18,354 nucleotides of DNA from the NCBI GenBank assembly GCA_002435785.1, contig DIUC01000042.1, positions 1 through 18,354 on the forward strand, given 5' to 3'. Source of the DNA: Saprospiraceae bacterium UBA6168 (lineage in GTDB: Bacteria > Bacteroidota > Bacteroidia > Chitinophagales > Saprospiraceae). The notes under the pieces were generated by a model, which saw only the letters and a program-made list of their open reading frames with translations, was not told the DNA's origin and searched no databases. The position numbers were made by a program, and so were the translations under genes. Of the stretch, positions 1-7,454 are shown in pieces (the stretch's first letter is position 1; each line of letters starts with the position of its first letter).

Positions 1-1191
1 TACCATTCCGCTTTGAGGGGATTCATTATATACTATTAGTTTGGTATAAAGCAAAGAAAAGCACCCTCCATTGCCATACCCGCTGGAATCAAAAGCAATA
101 TTGGAAATAAACATCGAGTTGCTTAATTCAACCTGTCCATCATAAAATGTCAACGGGCCTTCAGTTTGTGAAGTATTTGATATAAACGAACAACTATCAA
201 TACTAAGTGCGTCTGAAATAATATAGCTTGAACTCCCGATAGCCGTTGATTCTTGTAATGAGGAATTCCCTGTAAAATAACTTCCTCCAATTTTCATCTT
301 ACATTTATCATTATATACCTCTTGATATATACCACCACCACCTGCAAAAACCTGATTTTGACGAAAATCACATTTTATTATAACAACATTTTCCACCCCA
401 TTGTTATTATAGAAGAAAAAACCACCACCGTATATAGCATAATTGCCAATGAAAGTACAACTATCCACTTTCGTTTCATGTAGCATGCTGCCACCTTCCT
501 TATAAATGCCCCCGCCGTTAGCTGCAGTATTGTCTTGAAACCTACAATTTTTCAAAATCGGCGTTGCCCCAGCCCCCAATACAGTGCGCATAAAAATTCC
601 CCCACCGTTGAACCGGGCGTAGTTAGCTAAAAAAGTGCAGTTGGCGATGGTGGGGCGGGTATCCTCCAATATGGAACTTCCGACGAGGTACAGCCCCCCT
701 CCACTTTTGGGCCGCAGCGTTGAAGGACCCGATGCCTGGCTGTCCGCATTTCCGCCGGTAATGGTAAACCCGTCCAAAATGGTTGTGGAATCGGCAAAAT
801 TGCAATAGACAACATTATAGGTGTTGTCCGTGCTGTCGCCCAATACCCCGATGTCGCCGCTAAGGGTGGTAATATAGGTTGCCCAAGCCCGCTCTGAAAT
901 TGATGATTCTGTTCCTGAAAACCCACCGAATAAGCGAACTCCGTTTTTCAGGCTGAACGAAAGGTTCCGGTTGGTGCCGGTTGTGGGCCGATAGGTGCCG
1001 TGTGCTACCCAAATGGTGTCGCCGTATTGCGAAGCGATAATTGCACTTTGTAAGAGCGGGTAGGCATTGGCCCACGATGTGCCGTCTTGCCCGCCCCCCT
1101 GCACGTTGGCGTTGACGTAGCGGACTGCTGCATGGGAATGCTGGCAGCAAATTGCCAGCAACAGGAAGGTGAAAAAGTAATTTCGAATCAT
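1..1191 (-). CDS. Exported parallel beta-helix protein, 3' end outside the window
   Basis: This frame is open for 397 codons from ATG at 1191 to the left edge, so only the N-terminal part is seen. It begins with a signal peptide (MIRNYFFTFLLLAICCQHSHA) and then a typical start of right-handed beta-helix surface proteins (RYVNANVQGGGQDGTSWANA, residues 24-43). Repeated helix-rung motifs follow, such as TILDGFTITGGNA, PTIANCTFLANYARFNGGGI, PILKNCRFQDNTAANGGGI and VDSCTFIGNYAIYGGGF. These resemble polymorphic-outer-membrane-protein and choice-of-anchor repeat proteins. The product is probably a cell-surface or secreted adhesin or polysaccharide-binding protein; a C-terminal T9SS sorting domain would be expected beyond the edge but is not visible. 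No catalytic residues can be assigned. The downstream half uses more A/T-rich codons than the 5' third. The gene lies 253 bases beyond the end of another exported-protein gene on the same strand. Confidence 0.85.
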   Translation of the reverse strand, partial: MIRNYFFTFLLLAICCQHSHAAVRYVNANVQGGGQDGTSWANAYPLLQSAIIASQYGDTIWVAHGTYRPTTGTNRNLSFSLKNGVRLFGGFSGTESSISERAWATYITTLSGDIGVLGDSTDNTYNVVYCNFADSTTILDGFTITGGNADSQASGPSTLRPKSGGGLYLVGSSILEDTRPTIANCTFLANYARFNGGGIFMRTVLGAGATPILKNCRFQDNTAANGGGIYKEGGSMLHETKVDSCTFIGNYAIYGGGFFFYNNNGVENVVIIKCDFRQNQVFAGGGGIYQEVYNDKCKMKIGGSYFTGNSSLQESTAIGSSSYIISDALSIDSCSFISNTSQTEGPLTFYDGQVELSNSMFISNIAFDSSGYGNGGCFSLLYTKLIVYNESPQSGMV

Positions 1192-1277
1192 GGGTACTAA
1201 ATTTAAAGTGAAAATTGAAAATCAATCGAAGTTTAGAAATTCTTTATGACGAATCAATGGATAATCAAGCATTTCGT

Positions 1278-1305
1278 CAAATTATTCCAAATTTTCAAAG
1301 TCAAA
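1278..1305 (-). promoter_or_regulatory. Candidate Bacteroidota-type promoter for the beta-helix gene
   Basis: Read on the minus strand, TTTG (1305-1302) is followed after 17 bases by TAATTTG (1284-1278). This is close to the Bacteroidota consensus of TTTG, about 17-20 bases, then TAnnTTTG. It would place transcription start near 1270 and leave a 5' leader of about 80 bases before ATG at 1191. The surrounding A/T-rich sequence makes chance matches possible. Confidence 0.35.
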
Positions 1306-1444
1306 TATTGTCATGAAATAATAGTATTTTGCCGTTCCCGAAGAGGATCCACTTGCTACTTTGAGGCACCCTAAATACTTGGAAGGGCCCCCTCCGGGAA
1401 TGGCTAAAAGGTTATTAAAACAAAATAGGTGAGCAAAATATGTC

Positions 1445-2851
1445 CTATTGTTTTGCTACCTTTCCAGTTACTGAATCCGTTGAGGTCCTCACCCGAAAGG
1501 TGAAAACGCCTTCGCCCCAAGCCTTTGTATCGGAAAAGACCACTTCTCTTTGGCCCGCATCGGTTTCACCTGACCACGATGCCACCAACCTTCCGTTGAT
1601 GTCAAACAGGGCGACCTCCAGCCAATCATCCTCGGGGACAGAAACTAACACCCGCAATTCGTCCGTAAACGGATTAGGGACGGCGGCGACCGAAATCGCT
1701 TGCCGGGTCGGCACTGGCTTTGTGAAAAGCGGGCTGCCTTCCCCAAAACTGAGCTGAAAACCGTTCGCAGTGCCGTCACTTTCATAGGCACGGCCGTGCA
1801 ACACCGAATCGTCCAGGAAAACCACTTCGGTCAAATCCTCAATGGCCCGCAATGCCTTGAAACGGAGTTTAAAGGGTCGGGCACCCCCCTCAAAAGATAT
1901 CGGCAGTGCAAAGGGCGATACCCACAAAGCCCTCAACTTTCCTTCGGAAGCCTGTGTGGCCCCAAAACAACTGACGTTCATCCCTTCGAGGTCACCGGGC
2001 ACTGCTTCCTCAAATTCGAGGTACCTGGTATCAAAGCGCAACCCCATTTCCCAGGATACCAATTCCTTTGGGCTGTCCATCCAAAAATCAACTAATATAG
2101 TTTCCTCAATGACTATTTTTTTGTCAACAATAGCTTTTAAGTTAATGTGGTGTCCATCCCTTAGGTTGGATTCATTGTCAGTAAAATATGGGAGACATAA
2201 CATTGCACTGTTATCCACATCTCCAACTTTAATAGCAATAAAATCCACATTATTAATTGCATTTTCTGCGGACAGGTCAACATGGAGGCATTCAGGGAAG
2301 TATGTACTAAATGGGTTTGAAGGCGTTGGGAATACAAAAGTAGCTGGCACAAACCGCCAAGAGGTATTATTTTCAAATTCGGTATCAATAAAAAGTATCA
2401 ATCTCCGAATTATCACAATATCAATGGTTGATATGTAATTACTCTTGTTGGCGTCAGCAGCAATAATCTTATAAGGGGAATTCAAATATTCAATCCCTAA
2501 AATATGCTTGCGGATTAAAACTAAATCATAAGTAGTGACCCCGTTCAACGGTGCATTGTTGGTATAGGACGTCTCTTTGAAATAATCCTCGCTGCTGCTA
2601 TCCCCGTTTTGAAGCTCCTCGGAATAGTTTCCTGTACGGCTTCCAAGGGTGGCTGTGGGACAGGCTGGCGGGGATTTCGAGTAACCCCCAAATAAAATCC
2701 CTGATTGGTAGTTGCCCCCACCATTGCTGACGAGCACGTCAGTAACTGGCTGCGCCTTGGGTTCCATTGAGAAAAAAAGTGAGGAGAAGATTAGAAAGGC
2801 AAAAGCCTTGGTGAGCAGCACTGCCCCTTGCAGGAAAAAATGCTTTTTCAT
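1445..2851 (-). CDS. T9SS-exported protein with dockerin-like and cohesin-like regions
   Basis: A protein of 468 residues when started at ATG 2851 (MKKHFFLQG); ATG 2857 adds two residues. The longer frame from 2953 would put 34 unlikely residues before the signal peptide. The signal peptide occupies about residues 1-33 (hydrophobic stretch, then MEPKAQ). Residues about 103-156 form a dockerin-like block (TTYDLVLIRKHILGI and ADANKSNYISTIDIVIIRRL, with Asp/Asn ligands typical of type I dockerins), closed by NNVDFIAIKVGDVDNSA. The next region (FWMDSPKELVSWEMGLRFD onward) resembles a cohesin-like beta sandwich. The last ~85 residues are a T9SS sorting domain: PNPFTDELRV, then LFDINGRLV, and terminal TGKVAKQ. 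The product should cross the outer membrane by the Por/T9SS system and stay surface-bound or be released. Compared with similar dockerin-bearing proteins of Saprospiraceae, little precedes the dockerin, so an N-terminal functional domain may be missing or never existed. Confidence 0.85.
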   Translation of the reverse strand: MKKHFFLQGAVLLTKAFAFLIFSSLFFSMEPKAQPVTDVLVSNGGGNYQSGILFGGYSKSPPACPTATLGSRTGNYSEELQNGDSSSEDYFKETSYTNNAPLNGVTTYDLVLIRKHILGIEYLNSPYKIIAADANKSNYISTIDIVIIRRLILFIDTEFENNTSWRFVPATFVFPTPSNPFSTYFPECLHVDLSAENAINNVDFIAIKVGDVDNSAMLCLPYFTDNESNLRDGHHINLKAIVDKKIVIEETILVDFWMDSPKELVSWEMGLRFDTRYLEFEEAVPGDLEGMNVSCFGATQASEGKLRALWVSPFALPISFEGGARPFKLRFKALRAIEDLTEVVFLDDSVLHGRAYESDGTANGFQLSFGEGSPLFTKPVPTRQAISVAAVPNPFTDELRVLVSVPEDDWLEVALFDINGRLVASWSGETDAGQREVVFSDTKAWGEGVFTFRVRTSTDSVTGKVAKQ

Positions 2852-3235
2852 CAGCATTGTATTTAATGGGTTGAGTAATCGGATTGAAGGCATACGTTCA
2901 GTAGGGATTTGGAGCCACCAGTTGGCGGCGGGGTTGAAGTAAATGGTCTGCAAGCAAACACAAGTATCGGTCGCAAGTTAGCAAGGGATTTCCATCTCGC
3001 AAGCACGGGAGCGGAAATTTAACATTTTTCGCCTCCAGGTTGGCATTTTGCCATTCGTCAAGTCGGAATGGCATTATTGCGTTTCAAAAATGACTTTGCG
3101 GGGCAATGCACCGATTTTACTGATTTAAGAAGAAAGGCTATTTTGAAAATTCGAGGTGGATTGCAGCAAAAATTCAGCGTCACCCACAAAACACCCCCAC
3201 TTTCCCCATTCCCATTATTTTTGCCAAAAAAATCC
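2852..3235. other. Divergent intergenic region
   Basis: The spacer separates the minus-strand exported-protein gene from plus-strand cysQ and must hold both 5' control regions. Plus-strand reading from 3068 is open into cysQ, but its 56 extra residues do not look like part of a CysQ protein. No convincing promoter pair, terminator or RNA could be picked out; TATTTTG near 3139 is a weak -7-like match for cysQ. Confidence 0.4.
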
Positions 3236-4024
3236 ATGCAAAACCACCTCAACCTCATCCCGGAACTCCTCGAAATCGCCCGAAAAGCAGGTGCTGCCAT
3301 CCTCAAAGTCTATCACAGTGGGGCTGACTTTGGCGTGGAGGCCAAGTCCGACGATTCCCCGCTGACCCTCGCCGACCGAGCAGCCAACGACGTCATCTGT
3401 CGGGGCTTGGAATCCCTGTCGGTGCAATACCCCATCATTTCGGAAGAAAACAAACTGCTGCCCTACGAGGTGCGCCGCCACTGGACGCAGTGCTGGCTGG
3501 TGGACCCGTTGGATGGCACAAAGGAGTTCATCAAGCGCAACGGCGACTTTACGGTCAACATCGCTTTGGTGGAAAATGGAACGGTGGTAGCAGGGGTGGT
3601 GGGTATTCCGGCGCAGGATGAACTGTACTGGGCCGTGAAGGGCGAGGGTGCTTTTCTGATAAAAAACCAAGCGGAACAGCCCATTGTGGCAGCGGTCTTT
3701 TCACCCAACGACCCCGGCCTCAACATCGTCTGCTCCCGGTCCCACCTTACCCCGGAGACAGAGGCGTTTATCGCAAAATACAACCAGCCAAACCTTGTGT
3801 CAAGAGGAAGCGCCCTCAAGTTTTTGCTCTTGGCAAAAGGGGAAGCGCATGTCTATCCACGCATCGCACCGACCATGGAGTGGGACACCGCCGCCGCACA
3901 AATCATCCTCGAAGAAGCGGGCGGGTCGGTGGTGGTCTTTGAAACGGGCGAGCCTATGCGGTACAATCGGGAGCACCTCCTGAACCCTGCCTTCGTAGCT
4001 TATGGGCAGGTGATTGGTGACTAA
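3236..4024 (+). CDS. cysQ: 3'(2'),5'-bisphosphate nucleotidase CysQ
   Basis: A 262-residue inositol-monophosphatase-family protein, the normal length for CysQ. It hydrolyses adenosine 3',5'-bisphosphate (PAP) to AMP and so clears the by-product of PAPS-dependent sulfate assimilation and sulfotransfer. Metal-binding and catalytic motifs are intact: ISEEN (residues 68-72, with the metal-binding Glu pair), WLVDPLDGTKEFI (87-99, the family signature including Asp90 and Asp93) and EWDTAAAQIILEEAGG (215-230, with Asp217). ATG 3236 is chosen because homology begins right there (MQNHLNLIPELLEIARKAG); the frame is open upstream to 3068 with a non-homologous leader. The gene stands alone: divergent from the secreted-protein gene and followed by a ~600-base gap. 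A lithium-sensitive Mg2+-dependent cytoplasmic enzyme is expected from the family. Confidence 0.93.
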   Translation: MQNHLNLIPELLEIARKAGAAILKVYHSGADFGVEAKSDDSPLTLADRAANDVICRGLESLSVQYPIISEENKLLPYEVRRHWTQCWLVDPLDGTKEFIKRNGDFTVNIALVENGTVVAGVVGIPAQDELYWAVKGEGAFLIKNQAEQPIVAAVFSPNDPGLNIVCSRSHLTPETEAFIAKYNQPNLVSRGSALKFLLLAKGEAHVYPRIAPTMEWDTAAAQIILEEAGGSVVVFETGEPMRYNREHLLNPAFVAYGQVIGD

Positions 4025-4623
4025 GGTGGGGCCAGAGGTTGTTTTGCTGTAAATCAACTGATTGGCCAAACGAGGAAAGCTTGAACATCTTCGTAGATGT
4101 CAGACTGGAAGAAGGTCAATGCACCTCGATAGGTTATGGGTTGATACTAGTGGGTTATGGTTTGACCCGCAGCGATTATGGCCCGGTACTCACACATTTT
4201 GGCTCGTTCCGCAGCAATTTTGGCCAAATACTCACACATTTTGGCTCGTTCCGCAGCAATTTTGGCTCGAAATCACGAGCCTATCCAACCAAAGTCGAAC
4301 AGGCGCAGTCGGAAGCTCCCATCTGGGGGACTTGAACAAGCGGCTTCTGGAACGCCGACGAAGCTTCATGTCAGCGCATACACAGTTGCTTCCCGCAAGT
4401 ACTCCGGTCTGAACCCCACTACGATGTCCATTTTTTCAACGCTTCGCTGTTCAAGTTCTCCGCCTGCGAACATTTCGGAATTGTGCGTTTCTGACGAATT
4501 GACAATTTTTCCTCCGATTTTTTCCTCAAAAAAACTTTCCTGATTACCTTGCCCCTTCGTAAAAATCCTTGGCTGCGGTGGCAATGGCCATGAAAGCCAA
4601 TTCATGTAACAAACCAACGAAGA
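4025..4623. other. Intergenic region without a confident gene
   Basis: About 600 bases between cysQ and the symporter gene. It contains a 42-bp tandem repeat (4145-4270). All three plus-strand frames stay open through the repeat and encode 14-residue repeats, so frame alone is uninformative. On the minus strand the repeat would read LAKIAAERAKMCEY, a two-heptad unit typical of coiled coils. A minus-strand frame of 91 codons (4641-4366) and a shorter one from 4373 lie just upstream of it in other frames, so this may be a decayed minus-strand gene. None of the frames here resembles a family I recognise. TACCTTG near 4543-4549 is a weak -7-like site for the symporter gene. Confidence 0.4.
4145..4270. 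repeat. 42-bp tandem repeat, two near-perfect copies plus one diverged
   Basis: Copies lie at 4145-4186 (diverged), 4187-4228 and 4229-4270. The last two share 38 identical bases (4187-4224 and 4229-4266), beginning TACTCACACATTTTGGCTCG, separated by CAAA. The first keeps mainly its right half (CCGCAGCGATTATGGCCC against CCGCAGCAATTTTGGCCA). The period is a multiple of three, which would preserve a reading frame. On the minus strand it codes for a 14-residue coiled-coil-like unit. Confidence 0.9.
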
Positions 4624-6429
4624 ATGAGCGCAAAAAAACAAGAATGGGGTTCACGCATTGGCTTGATACTCGCTATGGCGGGCAATGCGGTGGGCCTCGG
4701 CAACTTCCTCCGCTTTCCGGTGCAGGCCGTGCAGAATGGCGGGGGGGCTTTCATCATCCCTTACTTGGTGTGCTTCCTGTTGATGGGCATACCGCTGTTG
4801 ATGATTGAATGGAGCATGGGCCGGTTCGGGGGCCGGGCTGGCAACCACAGCACGCCTTATATCCTCGACACGATGGCAAAGGGAAGCCTGTGGAAGTACA
4901 TCGGGGTATTCGGTATCTTTACCAATATCGCAGTGGCAGCCTACTATTGTTACATCGAGAGCTGGACGATGTCCTATGTTTACCACTCCCTGAGCGGCAC
5001 GTTTACAGGGAAGAGCCAGGCCGAAGTGGCCAATTTTTTCAATGATTACGTTGACGTCGGTGTTTCCACGACCGGCATACCTTACGAGGCGGTTATTTTT
5101 TACATTATCTGCCTGAGCCTGAACACTTGGATATTGTCCAAGGGGTTGGCTGGGGTAGAGAAGGTGGCCAAAATCGGTATGCCCTTGCTCATCATTTTTG
5201 CTGCTTTTCTGGCAGTTAAGGGCCTAACACTTGGCACTTCGGGCGCAACGGCTGAGCATCCAACGGCCTCGGCATGGGACGGTCTCAATTTCCTTTGGAC
5301 TCCCCAGTATGACTCCCTCATGAACCCCAAAGTCTGGCTGGCCGCTGCCGGGCAGATATTCTTCACCCTATCCGTGGGCATGGGCACCATCCATTGCTAT
5401 GCCGCTTATGTGAAGACGAAGGATGACATCGCACTGAACGGTGTCTCGGCTGGTTTCATGAACGAGTTTGTGGAGGTGGTACTTGGTGCGAGCATCGTTA
5501 TTCCTATTGCTGCTGGTTACCTCGGCATCGCTTGGGTTCAGGAAAACGCAGGTTTTGGGATGGCCTTCCAGACCATGCCCTATCTCTTCCAGCAATGGGG
5601 CCCAACCTTGGCCGTCGTAGCGGGGGTGTTTTGGTTTGGGTTGTTGTTCTTTGCGGGCATCACTTCCTCGCTCGCCATGGGCACGCCGTGGATGGGCTTT
5701 ATGCGGGACGAGTTCGGTTGGCAACAAAAAAAGGGGGCGATTTCCTTTGGCCTCATCGTGCTCATATTGGGCTTGCCCACCGTGTTCTTCTACAACTACG
5801 GCGTATTTGACGAGTACGATTACTGGGCAGGCACGGTCTCCCTCGTCGTTTTTGCCTTGCTCGAAACCATCCTGTTCTCCTGGGTATTTGGCATGACGAA
5901 AGGATGGTACGAAATCAACCTTGGCGCCGACATCAAGCTGCCAATTGCGCTGAAATACGTCATAAAATGGGTGACGCCAATCTTGCTGTTGTTTGTCTTT
6001 GTTGGCTCCGTCATCACGCCCAAGGGCAACGACTGGTCGGGTGCTTTCAGCAAGCTGGGCAGTGAAGGCTGGCCGCTGGACAACAGTTCGCTCATCAAGC
6101 AAATAGGCAATGCGGGCATCAAGGAAGAAATCGCCACCATACAGGACCCGGCCACGCTGCCAGCACTCCAGAAAGTGGCTGATGACATCCGAGCCAGCAT
6201 GGAAGCGGAAACCGACGTAAAGGAAAAAGCAAAATACCAGGTGAAATTGGACAAACAGCTTGGCAAGGTCAAGACGATGTCCGACCCTGAGCACTTGGAG
6301 ATTTTGAACAAGAAATTAACCTATATCCCATTTGCGAGGTTCATGTTGCTTGGGCTGTTCTTTGGCATTACAGCACTGGTTTACAGGGCCTATCATATTC
6401 GGGTTAAACAAGGAAGAAATACACCATGA
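4624..6429 (+). CDS. LeuT-like Na+:amino-acid symporter (NSS/SLC6 family)
   Basis: A 601-residue inner-membrane protein with about 12 helices, closely resembling Aquifex LeuT as I recall its sequence. Numbering even coincides in helix 1: GNAVGLGNFLRFP (residues 20-32) holds Asn21, Ala22, Gly24-Gly26, Asn27 and the gate Arg30. Helix 3 has YYCYIESW (the substrate-binding Tyr108 equivalent), helix 6 QIFFTLSVGMG (Na1 and substrate ligands), helix 8 FFAGITSSLAMG (the Ser355 equivalent), and FDEYDYWAGT supplies the Asp404-like gate residue. It should import a hydrophobic amino acid with two Na+; exact substrate cannot be read. Unlike LeuT it carries about 90 extra hydrophilic residues between helices 11 and 12 (roughly 460-560), which would face outside the cytoplasm. 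Its stop codon overlaps the next start (ATGA), implying translational coupling to the small subunit. Confidence 0.93.
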   Translation: MSAKKQEWGSRIGLILAMAGNAVGLGNFLRFPVQAVQNGGGAFIIPYLVCFLLMGIPLLMIEWSMGRFGGRAGNHSTPYILDTMAKGSLWKYIGVFGIFTNIAVAAYYCYIESWTMSYVYHSLSGTFTGKSQAEVANFFNDYVDVGVSTTGIPYEAVIFYIICLSLNTWILSKGLAGVEKVAKIGMPLLIIFAAFLAVKGLTLGTSGATAEHPTASAWDGLNFLWTPQYDSLMNPKVWLAAAGQIFFTLSVGMGTIHCYAAYVKTKDDIALNGVSAGFMNEFVEVVLGASIVIPIAAGYLGIAWVQENAGFGMAFQTMPYLFQQWGPTLAVVAGVFWFGLLFFAGITSSLAMGTPWMGFMRDEFGWQQKKGAISFGLIVLILGLPTVFFYNYGVFDEYDYWAGTVSLVVFALLETILFSWVFGMTKGWYEINLGADIKLPIALKYVIKWVTPILLLFVFVGSVITPKGNDWSGAFSKLGSEGWPLDNSSLIKQIGNAGIKEEIATIQDPATLPALQKVADDIRASMEAETDVKEKAKYQVKLDKQLGKVKTMSDPEHLEILNKKLTYIPFARFMLLGLFFGITALVYRAYHIRVKQGRNTP

Positions 6430-6554
6430 ATTCATCAGCATTGACCATCATGTTATTGGCACAGGTGACCATCACCTGCTTTACCGTGTACTTTTTCTTT
6501 ACCGTGCTGCGCACTCCTGGTAAGGATGAAGATGATTTTCCGCTTGGCCCATAA
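6426..6554 (+). CDS. MetS-like small accessory subunit of the NSS symporter
   Basis: A 42-residue frame starting at ATG 6426 inside the symporter stop (ATGA) and ending with TAA at 6554. The predicted protein is one transmembrane helix (SALTIMLLAQVTITCFTVYF, residues 4-23) followed by a short acidic tail (PGKDEDDFPLGP). Size, single helix, position and four-base overlap match the small subunits that accompany bacterial NSS transporters, such as MetS with MetP in Corynebacterium. The assignment rests on architecture and context, since the sequence is too short for firm homology by eye. It probably assembles with, or stabilises, the symporter. It overlaps the likely true start of the downstream methyltransferase by 23-29 bases. 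Confidence 0.75.
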   Translation: MNSSALTIMLLAQVTITCFTVYFFFTVLRTPGKDEDDFPLGP

Positions 6555-6640
6555 GTTGGGTTTGCTTGGGAACTGGCTCCGCCAGTTCCCAAGCTTTATC
6601 TTGTCAAAACGCTTGCCGATTGCCATTGCATTACCGCTTT
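6526..6640 (+). other. Probable true 5' end of the methyltransferase, in another frame
   Basis: From ATG 6526 or ATG 6532 a frame reads MKMIFRLAHKLGLLGNWLRQ and on to SKRLPIAIA. It uses the codons favoured by neighbouring genes (TTG, CGC, GCC, TTC). AAGGA at 6522-6526 sits well for ATG 6532. The adjacent +1 frame of the annotated methyltransferase has no ATG before its homology begins (HYRFWSP). Removing one C near 6623-6624 would join the two frames as KRLPIALHYRFW. This suggests a single-base insertion, by mutation or sequencing error. Confidence 0.5.
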
Positions 6641-7429
6641 TGGAGTCCTTCGCTGAATATACACTTCGGCTATTTCCGTTGGGGCGACAACCCTTTTCAC
6701 CGAGCGGAAATGCTTCGCCAGATGAATGCTTTCGTCGCTTCGCAATTGGCGTTGGAAACCTCCTCCACAGCCCGAATCCTCGACGTTGGCTGCGGCTATG
6801 GGGCCACGGTGGCGCAGTTGCAGCGCTATTTTCCCAAGGCCATTTTTACTGGCGTAAACAACTGCGCAGCGCAACTCGAAGTGGCCAAGCATTCATGCCC
6901 CACTGCGGCGTTCCGGGTAGCTGACTTTGAGGCCATACCCTTTGAAGCCAACTGTTTCGATGCTGCATACGCCCTCGAAAGCGCCTGTTTTGCCGAAGGC
7001 GAAACCAAAGAAAAGCTGCTGGCGGAAATGGCCAAGGTGCTTCGCCCCGGCGGCAGATTGGTGGTGGTAGATGGGTTCAGGAGACAGGATGGACCACTGC
7101 CCAAACTTGTTGATTGGCTTTACCAAAAAAGCTGTGCAGCATGGGGAATGCCCTCATTGGCTCCAGTTAGCGGCTTTGAAAAAGCGTTGCAAAACCATGA
7201 TTTTGAAGAAATCATCATTCGGGACATCAGCTGGAACGTGCTGCCTTCCTTGGCACATATCCCAATCGCTGTTCTGAAACTGCTCGCAACCAACCATTTC
7301 AAAAAGGACGATGGCCGCCTCCGATATTGCCGTGCGCTCTTATTGACATTGTCGCTTTCTCCCTTCAAGCGGCACTTTGGGTACTTCTCGGTGACTTGTG
7401 TCAAAACCGCCGCCGAATCGAAAAATTAA
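6566..7429 (+). CDS. Class I SAM-dependent methyltransferase, 5' end uncertain
   Basis: The longest frame gives 287 residues from a TTG codon. Motif I is ILDVGCGYGA (residues 71-80), the glycine-rich SAM loop; RVADFEAIPFEANCFDAAYA contains the motif II/III region, and AKVLRPGGRLVVVDGF is the post-motif II strand. The region before motif I (HYRFWSPSLNIHFGYFRWG) matches the small-molecule methyltransferase group that includes tocopherol and sterol/UbiE-like enzymes, where it helps bind the acceptor. The acceptor here is unknown. No ATG exists in frame before the homology, and the adjacent frame from 6526 supplies a better start, so the gene may be broken by a one-base insertion near 6621-6630 or the sequence may carry an error there. 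It belongs to the operon of the symporter, 25 bases before the next gene. Confidence 0.8.
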   Translation: MGTGSASSQALSCQNACRLPLHYRFWSPSLNIHFGYFRWGDNPFHRAEMLRQMNAFVASQLALETSSTARILDVGCGYGATVAQLQRYFPKAIFTGVNNCAAQLEVAKHSCPTAAFRVADFEAIPFEANCFDAAYALESACFAEGETKEKLLAEMAKVLRPGGRLVVVDGFRRQDGPLPKLVDWLYQKSCAAWGMPSLAPVSGFEKALQNHDFEEIIIRDISWNVLPSLAHIPIAVLKLLATNHFKKDDGRLRYCRALLLTLSLSPFKRHFGYFSVTCVKTAAESKN

Positions 7430-7454
7430 TTCAACTTTGCCAAAAATTGGAAAT

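Noticed and set aside
3068..3235. N-terminal extension of CysQ from ATG 3068
   Set aside because: The added 56 residues have no similarity to the family and the normal CysQ N-terminus begins exactly at ATG 3236.
4145..4270. Possible CRISPR array
   Set aside because: Only about three head-to-tail 42-bp copies with a 4-base junction and no unique spacers; it is a simple tandem repeat.
4039..4335. 98-codon plus-strand repeat protein after cysQ
   Set aside because: It needs a TTG start without a ribosome site, and the same repeat is open in all three plus frames, so the open frame is not evidence of coding.
4320..4340. tRNA-like string (GGGGGACTTGAAC)
   Set aside because: No cloverleaf could be built around it on either strand and no matching acceptor stem was seen.
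5368..6294. 308-codon minus-strand frame opposite the symporter
   Set aside because: Shadow frame; the plus strand carries LeuT-like motifs throughout and the minus product is Gln/His/Arg-rich without domains.
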